Shown here piece by piece: positions 1-7,800 of a stretch of 15,665 nt of DNA (position 1 is the first letter of the stretch; each line of letters starts with the position of its first letter). Made by a program: the position numbers and the translations under genes. The notes under the pieces were generated by a model. The model had not been told where the DNA came from. It saw only the letters and a list, made by a program, of their open reading frames with translations, and ran no database searches. Source of the DNA: Pseudomonadota bacterium (GTDB lineage Bacteria; Pseudomonadota; Gammaproteobacteria; Burkholderiales; Ferrovaceae); the NCBI GenBank assembly GCA_021828575.1, contig JAJZEL010000062.1:1-15665 (forward strand), written 5' to 3'.

Positions 1-606
1 GTACGGCTGCTTTTCCGGTTTTATGAAGTGACGGATGGTCAGATTCTCATCAATGGGCAGGACATCCGCTCTGTCACTCAGAAGTCCCTGAGGGCAGCCA
101 TAGGCATCGTTCCCCAGGATACCGTACTGTTCAATGATACATTGCACTACAACATTGCCTACGGTCGTCCGGGAGCAACACGGGAAGAAGTGGTGCGGGC
201 TGCTGAAGCAGCGCACATCCACCGATTCATCGAGGGGTTGCCTGAAGGGTACGACACAATCGTGGGAGAAAGGGGGCTCAAGCTTTCTGGTGGTGAAAAG
301 CAGCGCGTGGCCATTGCCAGAACCTTGCTAAAACGTCCCCAGATCCTTGTGTTTGATGAAGCCACATCTGCCCTGGATTCCCATTCCGAGAAGGACATTC
401 AGGGAGAGCTGGCTTCCATGGCTCGCAACCACACCACGCTGGTGATTGCTCACAGGCTTTCTACCATAGTGGATGCCGACCAGATTCTGGTGATGGAAAA
501 CGGTAGCCTGATAGAGGCAGGGCGGCATTCCGAGCTTCTGGCACGTGAGGGTGCATATGCTCGTTTGTGGGCCGTTCAGCAAAAACAGGGCAATGTGCTT
601 GCCTGA
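1..606 (+). CDS. Atm1-type ABC exporter, C-terminal nucleotide-binding domain (5' partial)
   Basis: The reading frame is open from the first base, so the membrane domain and Walker A motif lie upstream of the window. What is seen is the second part of an ABC ATPase domain: Q-loop (IVPQDTVLF), signature LSGGEKQR preceded by GERGLK, Walker B with D-loop (ILVFDEATSALD) and H-loop (VIAHRLST), then a short C-terminal tail. The wording around the signature and the Q-loop is typical of the Atm1/ABCB7/HMT1 half-transporters, inner-membrane homodimers that export glutathione-linked sulfur or metal compounds and support Fe-S or heavy-metal homeostasis. Other exporters of the MsbA/HlyB group share most of these motifs, so the Atm1 call is good but not certain without the membrane part. 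All catalytic motifs within the fragment are intact. The next gene begins within 50 to 80 bases on the same strand, with no terminator seen between them. Confidence 0.88.
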   Translation, partial: VRLLFRFYEVTDGQILINGQDIRSVTQKSLRAAIGIVPQDTVLFNDTLHYNIAYGRPGATREEVVRAAEAAHIHRFIEGLPEGYDTIVGERGLKLSGGEKQRVAIARTLLKRPQILVFDEATSALDSHSEKDIQGELASMARNHTTLVIAHRLSTIVDADQILVMENGSLIEAGRHSELLAREGAYARLWAVQQKQGNVLA

Positions 607-644
607 CAGCCATTATTTTTGTATTGTTACGAGCATGTGAGAGC

Positions 645-649
645 AGGAG
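645..649 (+). promoter_or_regulatory. Ribosome binding site that decides the PBP7 start
   Basis: AGGAG lies five bases before the ATG at 655, a better Shine-Dalgarno site than the AGGA three bases before the later in-frame ATG at 682. The later ATG, however, would give a more classical signal peptide beginning MKRW. Both starts leave the same mature protein. Confidence 0.5.
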
Positions 650-654
650 CGGCT

Positions 655-1548
655 ATGGCTTCCATCAGCGGGACAGGAATCATGAAACGATGGGTCGGGG
701 CAATGCTTCTGGCGTCCCTGGTGACGTTGGCGCAGGCTTCAGGCCATCACCGTCATCACCATCATTATGATCCCAACTACATTGCCCTGCGTTCGGCCAC
801 CGTACTGGTGCTGGATCAGTCCACACAGCAGGTACTCTATTCAAAAAATCCGGATCCCGTTCATCCCATTGCTTCCATCACCAAGTTGATGACGGCTCTG
901 GTGGTGCTGGATTCCGGGCAGAAGCTGGATGAAAAACTGGTGGTGTCCCAGGAAGATGTGGACATGCTGCGCCATTCGCGCTCCCGTTTGCCAGTGGGTT
1001 CCGAAGCTCCACGTCTCGATTTTCTCAGGATGGCCCTGATTGCTTCCGAGAATCGTGCCGCTGCTGCATTGGGAAGATCCTATCCTGGCGGCATTCAGGC
1101 TTTCGTGCAAAAAATGAATGAGGAAGCACAGCGCCTGGGAATGAAGAACACCCATTTTGCTGACTCTTCTGGTTTGAATGCGGAAAATGTTTCCACGGCC
1201 CATGATCTGGCCTTGCTCGTTGAAGCCACTGAAAAATTCCCGCTGATCAGGGAAATCACCACGACGGCATCGGTGACCTTGCCCGTGGGTCCTCGTGGAC
1301 GAGACGTCCAGTTCCATAATACCAATCCTCTGGTGGCCAGGAGTACCTGGAATATTGGGCTTTCCAAAACTGGCTATATCAATGAGTCAGGTCAATGCCT
1401 TGTCATGCAGGCTTCCGTGCATGGCCATCCCATGATTTTCGTTTTCCTGGACTCCCATGGTTATGGGGCACGCATTAGCGACGCCATACGTGTGCGCCAG
1501 TGGCTTGAATACCATCATGAGCCTCAAGTGACAGTGGGGCAGCTTTAA
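655..1548 (+). CDS. pbpG: D-alanyl-D-alanine endopeptidase, PBP7 family
   Basis: Low-molecular-weight penicillin-binding protein of the S11 peptidase family. In this family the enzyme cuts D-Ala-meso-DAP cross-links in periplasmic peptidoglycan. The three active-site motifs are present in order: SITK at residues 74-77 (acylated serine S74), SEN at 131-133 and KTG at 238-240. Residues 11-28 form a signal peptide ending AQA, with cleavage expected after residue 28. Length is 297 residues, close to E. coli PBP7, and there is no DacA-like C-terminal extension or amphipathic anchor, which favours the endopeptidase over a DD-carboxypeptidase. Straight after the cleavage site comes an unusual cluster, HHRHHHH (residues 31-37), that is not part of the catalytic fold. 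The start could instead be ATG 682 (288 residues). It sits 48 bases after the ABC exporter and 14 bases before lutA. Confidence 0.9.
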   Translation: MASISGTGIMKRWVGAMLLASLVTLAQASGHHRHHHHYDPNYIALRSATVLVLDQSTQQVLYSKNPDPVHPIASITKLMTALVVLDSGQKLDEKLVVSQEDVDMLRHSRSRLPVGSEAPRLDFLRMALIASENRAAAALGRSYPGGIQAFVQKMNEEAQRLGMKNTHFADSSGLNAENVSTAHDLALLVEATEKFPLIREITTTASVTLPVGPRGRDVQFHNTNPLVARSTWNIGLSKTGYINESGQCLVMQASVHGHPMIFVFLDSHGYGARISDAIRVRQWLEYHHEPQVTVGQL

Positions 1549-1562
1549 TCGGTACTTCGTCC

Positions 1563-2303
1563 GTGCGCGTCGGACTATTTGTCACTTGTCTGGTGGACCT
1601 GATGCGACCACGCATCGGTTTTGCCGTAGTCAGACTACTTGAATCAGCAGGTTGCCATGTGGAAGTTCCTTCCACGCAAACCTGTTGTGGCCAGCCAGGC
1701 TTCAATTCGGGCGACCGCGAATCCGGGCGTCGCATGGCACTTCGTTTCCTGCAGGATTTTGAATCATTTGATCATGTGGTGGTGCCCAGTGGGTCATGCA
1801 CAGGCATGATACGGGTCCATTATGCGGGGCTATTTCCTGAAGCACCTGATGTGCAGGCCCGTCTTGACCGGTTAGCAGCGCGCACTCACGAACTGACAGA
1901 ATTCCTGGTGGATGTGCTCGGGATGAAAACGGTGTCAGGTCGATTTGAAGGTACGGTCACTTACCATGACTCATGCTCGGGATTGCGCGAACTGGGCATC
2001 AAGCAAGGTCCAAGGACATTGCTCGCCAGTATGCCAGGAGTGGTCCTGCAGGAAATGTCCCAGCCGGAGGTGTGTTGTGGGTTTGGGGGGGCTTTTTCCG
2101 TGAAACTGGGCAACATTGCAACGCGCATGGCTCGCGACAAGTGTGAAGACGTTTTGTCCACGGATGCTGATGTTCTGGTGGCAGGCGATCTGGGTTGCCT
2201 GCTCAATCTCGAGGGATGTCTCAGGCGTATGGGTAATACCCGTACACAAGTCATGCATGTGGCAGAGGTACTGGCACATGTGCATGGAGATGAACGCAAA
2301 TGA
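1563..2303 (+). CDS. lutA: Lactate utilization Fe-S protein LutA (YkgE family)
   Basis: LutA is one of three subunits of the LutABC system, which oxidises L-lactate to pyruvate in the cytoplasm without the classical flavin LldD. The protein opens with the family's typical VGLFVTCLVD and carries two CCG-type cysteine-rich modules: CCGQPG at residues 41-46 and CCGFGG at 171-176, with extra cysteines in SGSCTGM and HDSCSGL. Such modules bind Fe-S clusters or serve as redox centres, as in heterodisulfide reductase and glycolate oxidase GlcF. The 246-residue length fits the family. The start is GTG, chosen because it gives the conserved N-terminus; no upstream in-frame start exists nearby and there is no convincing Shine-Dalgarno site, so translation may depend on the preceding gene, whose stop is 14 bases away. 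The stop overlaps lutB in ATGA. Confidence 0.93.
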   Translation: MRVGLFVTCLVDLMRPRIGFAVVRLLESAGCHVEVPSTQTCCGQPGFNSGDRESGRRMALRFLQDFESFDHVVVPSGSCTGMIRVHYAGLFPEAPDVQARLDRLAARTHELTEFLVDVLGMKTVSGRFEGTVTYHDSCSGLRELGIKQGPRTLLASMPGVVLQEMSQPEVCCGFGGAFSVKLGNIATRMARDKCEDVLSTDADVLVAGDLGCLLNLEGCLRRMGNTRTQVMHVAEVLAHVHGDERK

Positions 2304-3703
2304 AACTGACTTCGTTTGCGTTCAAGGGGAACGTGCGCCGACAATTGGGCAATGCGGTTCTGCAGGACAATATGAAACGGTTCGGCGGGCGTTTTGTGAA
2401 GGCGCGGGCCGAGGCTATGCAGCAGGTGGATAACCTGGAAGCGTTGCGACTGGCAGCCACCCAGGTGAGGGATCACACCCTGGCTCATCTGGAGGAGTAT
2501 CTCACCGCTTTTGAAGACTGTGCCCGGAAGCGTGGCACCGTGGTCCACTGGGCCGAAACCTCGGAGGACGTGAATCGCATTGTCTTGAATATTGCGGCAG
2601 CAGGAGGGGTTTCCAGGGTGGTGAAATCCAAATCCATGGTCAGCGAAGAAACCGGTCTCAATGAAGCATTGGCATCTGCTGGCATTGAAACCATCGAAAC
2701 GGACCTTGGGGAGTATATTCTGCAACTGGCAGATGAACCTCCTTCACACATCATTGCACCTGCCATTCATAAAAATCTGGACGAGGTGGCGGACCTTTTT
2801 TCCAGCAGGCACCATACCCCTCGCCAGACCGATATTCCTGCCCTGTGCCGGGAAGCGCGGGAACAGCTTCGACCTCACTTTCTTTCCGCGCAGATGGGTA
2901 TTTCCGGTGGCAATTTCCTGGTGGCTGAAACCGGTTCCGTAGCTCTGGTGACTAACGAAGGTAATGGACGCATGGTGACCACCTTGCCACGAATTCATGT
3001 GGCCATCACCGGTATCGAAAAAGTCCTGCCCACGCTTAATGACCTGTCTCTGATCCTGCGTTTGCTTACGCGGTCAGCCACGGGACAGGACATCACCAAT
3101 TATGTGTCCTTGCTGACAGGGGTGCGTGGTCCTGATGATCTTGACGGTCCCGTGGAATCCCATGTCATCCTGGTGGATTCAGGAAGGTCGGGATTGCTGG
3201 GCACGGATCTTCAACCTGCCCTGAGATGCATTCGTTGCGGGGCCTGCATGAACCACTGCCCGGTGTATCAGGTGGTGGGAGGACATGCTTATGGCTGGGT
3301 TTATCCGGGGCCCATTGGTGCTGTCCTGACCCCAGCTTACGTGGGCCTCGAAAAAGCGCTGGACCTTCCCCAGGCGTCTACCTTGTGCGGTGCTTGCCAA
3401 GTGGTGTGTCCGGTGCGTATTCCCTTGCCGGAATTGATGAGAGTATTGCGCGAAAAATCCATGGAACGCCGCCTGAGACCTTGGACCGAGCGCTGGTTGG
3501 TCATGCTCTGGCGCTGGGTGGCTGCTCAGCCCGCACTGTATGCTGTGGTCACCCGATGGGCAGCCAGGGTTCTGCGTTGGGCAGGTGGTCGTTCCGGTCT
3601 TCTGCACCACTTGCCAGGGCTGGATGGGTGGACGGAAGGCCGTGACATGCCGGCACCTCAGGGGCAAACATTCAGAGACCTGTATCGAAGGAAAGCACCA
3701 TGA
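2300..3703 (+). CDS. lutB: Lactate utilization Fe-S protein LutB (YkgF family)
   Basis: This subunit of the LutABC lactate-oxidising system has 467 residues, a normal length for LutB. Its N-terminal two thirds is a LUD domain, with stretches such as GNFLVAETGSVALVTNEGN and the TLPRIHVA region that mark the family. The ferredoxin-like part follows: C310, C313, C316 and C320 (CIRCGACMNHCP), then C363, C366 and C370 (CGACQVVCP), enough for two [4Fe-4S] clusters. A C-terminal basic and tryptophan-rich tail follows, as in other LutB proteins. Translation is probably coupled to lutA through the ATGA overlap, helped by GGAG ten bases before the start. In turn it overlaps lutC by ATGA. No cysteine expected for the clusters is missing. 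The electron acceptor is not known from this sequence. Confidence 0.95.
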   Translation: MKLTSFAFKGNVRRQLGNAVLQDNMKRFGGRFVKARAEAMQQVDNLEALRLAATQVRDHTLAHLEEYLTAFEDCARKRGTVVHWAETSEDVNRIVLNIAAAGGVSRVVKSKSMVSEETGLNEALASAGIETIETDLGEYILQLADEPPSHIIAPAIHKNLDEVADLFSSRHHTPRQTDIPALCREAREQLRPHFLSAQMGISGGNFLVAETGSVALVTNEGNGRMVTTLPRIHVAITGIEKVLPTLNDLSLILRLLTRSATGQDITNYVSLLTGVRGPDDLDGPVESHVILVDSGRSGLLGTDLQPALRCIRCGACMNHCPVYQVVGGHAYGWVYPGPIGAVLTPAYVGLEKALDLPQASTLCGACQVVCPVRIPLPELMRVLREKSMERRLRPWTERWLVMLWRWVAAQPALYAVVTRWAARVLRWAGGRSGLLHHLPGLDGWTEGRDMPAPQGQTFRDLYRRKAP

Positions 3704-4329
3704 GTGCGAGAGACCGCATTTTGGGGCGCGTGCGGCAGGGGTTGTCGGGAAGCGGTACAGTGTCATTGCCGGACCGAGGGAGGCCGCGTGGCCCCCATGT
3801 GACCTGGCCGAGCCAGGACCGGGTGCAGCGTTTCATGGCTTGCTCTCTCAGGATGGGGACTACTCTCCAAAGGGCAGGTACGCTGGAAGAAGTGCCAAGT
3901 CTGGTGGCTCGTTATCTGGGTTCGCATGGCCTGCCATTGTGTGGCGTGGCATGGCCGTCATTGCGAAATATGGAATGGGTCGGGGCAGGGTTGGCTCTGG
4001 AATACCGGGAGGCACACGCAGGAGACGCCGTGGGCATTACCAGCGCATTTTGTGCGCTGGAAGAAACGGGAACATTGTTGCTGGTGTCAGGCCCGGAGAC
4101 ACCGGCTTCTGTGAGCCTGCTGCCCGAAACGCACATTGCGCTGCTGGATGCAGGACGCCTCAGGCCTCACATGGAAGACGCATTCGACCAGGTGATGGAA
4201 TCATTTTCCACCTGGCCCAGAGCGCTGAATTTTATTTCCGGTCCTTCACGCACTGCCGATATTGAACAGACCATCGTCATCGGTGCCCATGGTCCCGCCA
4301 GGGTCCATGTGGTGTTGTATGGTCAGTGA
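3700..4329 (+). CDS. lutC: Lactate utilization protein LutC (YkgG family, LUD domain)
   Basis: The third component of LutABC, 209 residues, is a single LUD domain without cysteine clusters. The diagnostic region is GITSAFCALEETGTLLL followed by SLLPETHIALL, the pattern shared by LutC/YkgG proteins. Its exact biochemical role in lactate oxidation is not defined; in known systems all three lut genes are needed. AAGGA seven bases before the ATG gives a good ribosome site, and the start overlaps the lutB stop (ATGA). The gene ends the plus-strand run; its stop codon overlaps the end of the opposing FKBP gene by seven bases (TCAGTGA carries both stops), so no space is left for a terminator between the two genes. 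The N-terminal part is arginine-rich and less conserved. Confidence 0.93.
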   Translation: MSARDRILGRVRQGLSGSGTVSLPDRGRPRGPHVTWPSQDRVQRFMACSLRMGTTLQRAGTLEEVPSLVARYLGSHGLPLCGVAWPSLRNMEWVGAGLALEYREAHAGDAVGITSAFCALEETGTLLLVSGPETPASVSLLPETHIALLDAGRLRPHMEDAFDQVMESFSTWPRALNFISGPSRTADIEQTIVIGAHGPARVHVVLYGQ

Positions 4330-4778
4330 ATTTCCAGCATTTCCACGTCAAAAATCAGCGTGGAATCGGGGGGGATGCTCTGTCCTGCACCCCGGCTGCC
4401 GTAGCCCAGTTCGGGCGGTATGATCAGTGTGCGTTGTCCGCCGACTTTCATGCCGACCAACCCCTGATCCCAGCCTTTGATGACACTGCCAGTGCCCAGG
4501 GTGAAGTTGAATGGCTGGCCACGGTCGCGTGAACTGTCGAATTCCTGGCCTTTGTTATGGGGCGCAGTGGGGTCGTAGAGCCATCCCGTGTAATGAACGA
4601 CTATTTCATTACCGCGTTGGGCGCTCGGGCCGCTGCCGTCCTTTGTATCGATTGTGACCAGGCCGTTGGCGGAAAGATTCTGTCTGGGATGTTCAGGTGA
4701 CACGGTACTGTCTCCATGGGAAAGGGGGGAAAGGAAGGTGGTTACCAGGGTAAATGCCAGAAGGCGGATCATTTTCAT
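4323..4778 (-). CDS. Secreted FKBP-type peptidyl-prolyl cis-trans isomerase
   Basis: This is a single-domain FK506-binding protein that should speed cis-trans isomerisation of prolyl bonds during folding in the periplasm. Residues 1-22 form a signal peptide (MKMIRLLAFTLVTTFL, then a polar cleavage region near SHG). The FKBP core follows from about residue 40 to 151, with the standard pocket residues: Y63 in VHYTGW, F80-D81 in EFDSSRDRG, V99-I100 and W103 in SVIKGWDQG, then the GYGSRGAG loop and the terminal SLIFDVEMLEI-type strand (here STLIFDVEML). At 151 residues it lacks the N-terminal dimerisation domain of FkpA, so it resembles the short secreted FKBPs. AAGGAA lies eight bases before the ATG, in the loop of a small GTACG/CGTAC stem. 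It starts 46 bases after hrpA on the same strand. Confidence 0.93.
   Translation of the reverse strand: MKMIRLLAFTLVTTFLSPLSHGDSTVSPEHPRQNLSANGLVTIDTKDGSGPSAQRGNEIVVHYTGWLYDPTAPHNKGQEFDSSRDRGQPFNFTLGTGSVIKGWDQGLVGMKVGGQRTLIIPPELGYGSRGAGQSIPPDSTLIFDVEMLEIH
4341..4365 (+). other. Perfect 7-bp hairpin just past the lutC stop
   Basis: TTCCACG (4341-4347) and CGTGGAA (4359-4365) pair perfectly around an 11-base loop, beginning 11 bases after the lutC stop and lying within the 3' end of the opposing FKBP gene. It is not followed by a T tract on the plus strand, so it is not an intrinsic terminator. It could be a 3'-end stabilising stem on the lut mRNA. Confidence 0.4.
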
Positions 4779-4824
4779 GCGGTACGTTCCTTGTGCGTAC
4801 AGGAGTCATTGCAGGGATTCTGCC

Positions 4825-7800
4825 TCAATTTTCGCATGATTCCCAGTATTTCTCGATGCGTTTGATGGAGATGGGGTAGGGAGTCCTGAGTATCTGGGCA
4901 AAAATCGATACACGCAACTCCTGCAGCATCCAGCAAAGGGTATCCATGGTCACAGAACCCCTGTTTTTGTTCCAGGTGTCTTCCAGTTTTTTTTCCCAGG
5001 AAAGAACGGGTTGCAGTCGGGCGCGGTCGCCAGAAGGGTCTTGGGGAAGTTTCTCGAGCCTGAGTGACAGGGCCTTCAAGTAACGTGGGAAGTGCCGCAG
5101 TTGTTCCAGAGAGGTGTCTTTCATCACATGATTGCGCGAAAGAAAACGGAGCTGGCGACTGCAATCTTCCAGGGATTCACGGCACGCTACCTGTTTTTCC
5201 AGACGTTCCATCACCACACGGATTTCATGGCAGGCATCACTGATGATCCCTGTCAGTTTTAGCATTTCTGTCAGGCGGGAAGGGAGATGGTGTTTGACCT
5301 GTTGTCGCAGAAGGTCATATTTCGTCAGTTCCCTGATATTTCCGCAATCTTCTGGCAGCAGTGATTCAAGAGCCCCCTCCACCAGATCCAGGGCCAGGGT
5401 TTCAGGTGTGGTGCCTGCGGCGAACCACAGGATGGGTCTGGACCGTAGCGAGCGCTCCACCTGCTTGAGTTGGGGCAGGAATTCCAGCTGGAGAAACCGG
5501 AGAATCCCGGCTCGAGTCAGTCGTTGAGCTTCTTCAGCCGTTTCCACCAATTGCAGGGCAACGCTTGTGGATTCATCCAGCAGTGCTGGGTAAGCTTCCA
5601 CTGGCTGGTCGCGGAGACGAACGGTACAGGAAACCGGCATGCTGTCGAAGTCCCAACGCACCATTCCCTTCCGGGCGATGCTGGTGGCTGCAGGCTGGCT
5701 CAGGGAGGCGCGTACCTGCTGCACCCATTTGGTCTGGAGGGCGCGCAGATCCTGTCCACAATCCAGTTCATTGCCTTCCTCGTCCATGAGTCGAATGTGC
5801 ATGAGCATGTGAATGGGAAAGGTGATGTCCTGAGTCACGGACTCTCGAGTGTTCAGTCGTTGTCTGATGAAAGTGTCCAGACAGCCCTGGAGTGAACCCG
5901 AGTCAGGTCCATGGCGTTCCAGAAAAGCGGTAATGAAGGCAGGCAGAGGCACCAGCTCACGACGCAGTCGCTGCGGCCATTGTTTGAGCATGAACTGGAG
6001 CTTTTCCCGTATGAGGCCTGGTACCAGCCATTCCAGGGGTTCGGATGAAAGCTGACCCAGTACGGCAAGGGGAATGGTCAGTGTGACCCCGTCCAGAGGG
6101 TGCCCTGGTTCAAATCGGTAGCCCAGTGGGTGATCAGTGCCGGCAATGGTCCAGTGATCAGGAAAGAGGTTTTCTGAAATGTGAGATGCTTCATGTCGCA
6201 TCAGATGCGACCGGTCCATGAACAATTGGCGGATTAGAGACCCATCGCTTTCGCGTAGCCACCTGTCCAGACGTTCCGGACTCCACACGCTGACTGGAAT
6301 GAGTCCTTCGTAGAAATCCACCAAGTGGTCTTCATCCACCAGAACATCCTGGCGTCGCCCCTTGTGCTCCAGGGCTTCCACTTCCTCAGCCAATTGCCTG
6401 TTGTGCAAGAAAAACTCCGGATTCCCACGCCATTCGCCCCTGATCAGGGCATGCCGGACAAACATGCGTCGGGCTCCTGCCGGATCCAGGGGACCGTGTC
6501 GTACCTGGCGTTTTGCTACCACGGGCAAACCGTAAAGGGTGACTTTTTCATATAGGATCGACTGCATTGCCGATACGTCCCAATGGGGATCAGAGTAGCT
6601 GCGTCGTAACAACGGACCAGCCAGGGGTTCGATCCATTCTGGCTGGATGCGTGCCACATATCGGGCGTACAGGCGCGTGGTTTCTGTCATGTCGGCAGCC
6701 ATGATCCATTGGGGTTTGCGACGCAGCACACGCGAAGCAGGATGCAGATGAAAGCGGATACCTCTGGGCCCCAGGTATTGCCCGGATTCCGGGTCGCGCA
6801 TGCCCACATGACCCAAAAGCCCTGTCAGAAGGGCACGGTGGATCATGTCAGGGGGAGCTCCCACGGTATTGGGGAACATGTTCATTTCAACCATGAGCTG
6901 GTGCAGTTGCTGGTGAATGTCACGCCATTCACGCAGACGGGTGAAGGACAGAAAGTCCCGATGACAGAATTCTCGCCACTTGCGCCAGGATTTCCTATGC
7001 TGCCAGGATGCTTCCACGTAATGCCACAGGGACAGATAGGAAAGGAAGTCTGACTGATCGTTGTCAAAACGCGCATGTTTCTGGTCAGCAGCCTGTCGCT
7101 GTTCCACTGGACGTTCTCTAGGATCCTGTACGGACAGGGCGGACACGATGATCAATGCTTCCGTGAGCGCTCCGTTTCGATGTGCAGCCAGAAGCATCCG
7201 ACCAATGCGGGGATCCACAGGCAGGCGCGCCAGTTCCTTTCCCGTGGAAGTGAGCTGGCGCTGTGAATCCAGGGCCCCAAGTTCCTGGAGTAACTGGAAA
7301 CCATCATCAATGGCTCGTGGGCTGGGAGGGTCAAGAAAGGGAAAGTTCTCCAGAGCTCCCAGTCCCAGCGCTTCCATGCGCAGAATGACAGCTGCCAGAG
7401 AAGTTCGCAGGATTTCCGGAGTTGGATGGTCTGGGCGAGTTTCGAAGTCACGTTCATCATAAAGGCGAATGCAGATCCCGGGGGCCACGCGACCACAACG
7501 CCCAGCTCGTTGCCGGGCCGATGCACGGGAAATTTTTTCCACCAGCAACTGGGTGATCTTGAGGCGTACGCTATACCGGTTTACCCTTGCCAGCCCCGAA
7601 TCCACCACATATCGGATACCCGGTACCGTCAGGGACGTTTCGGCCACATTGGTGGCCAGAACGATGCGGCGACCTCCAGAAGGATGAAAAACACGATCCT
7701 GTTCTTCGAATGACTGTCGTGCAAATAGTGGAAGGATTTCCGTATGGGGCGGATGATGTTTGCGAAGTGCCTCCGCCGCCTCACGGATTTCCCGTTCGCC

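Noticed and set aside
603..631. Possible promoter (CTGACA and a weak -10) between the ABC exporter and pbpG.
   Set aside because: The -10 candidate matches consensus at only three positions, so it was not listed as a feature.
1961..2725. Long open frame on the minus strand across lutA and lutB.
   Set aside because: It lies opposite two well-supported genes, has cysteine- and histidine-rich non-protein-like composition and no recognisable domain.
3540..4265. Plus-strand open frame of about 240 codons across the lutB-lutC junction.
   Set aside because: It is out of frame with both Lut proteins, which are clear family members, and its translation shows no fold-like pattern.
5132..5895. Two overlapping plus-strand frames opposite the HrpA C-terminal region.
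   Set aside because: Shadow frames; the HrpA C-terminal part is continuous and in-family.
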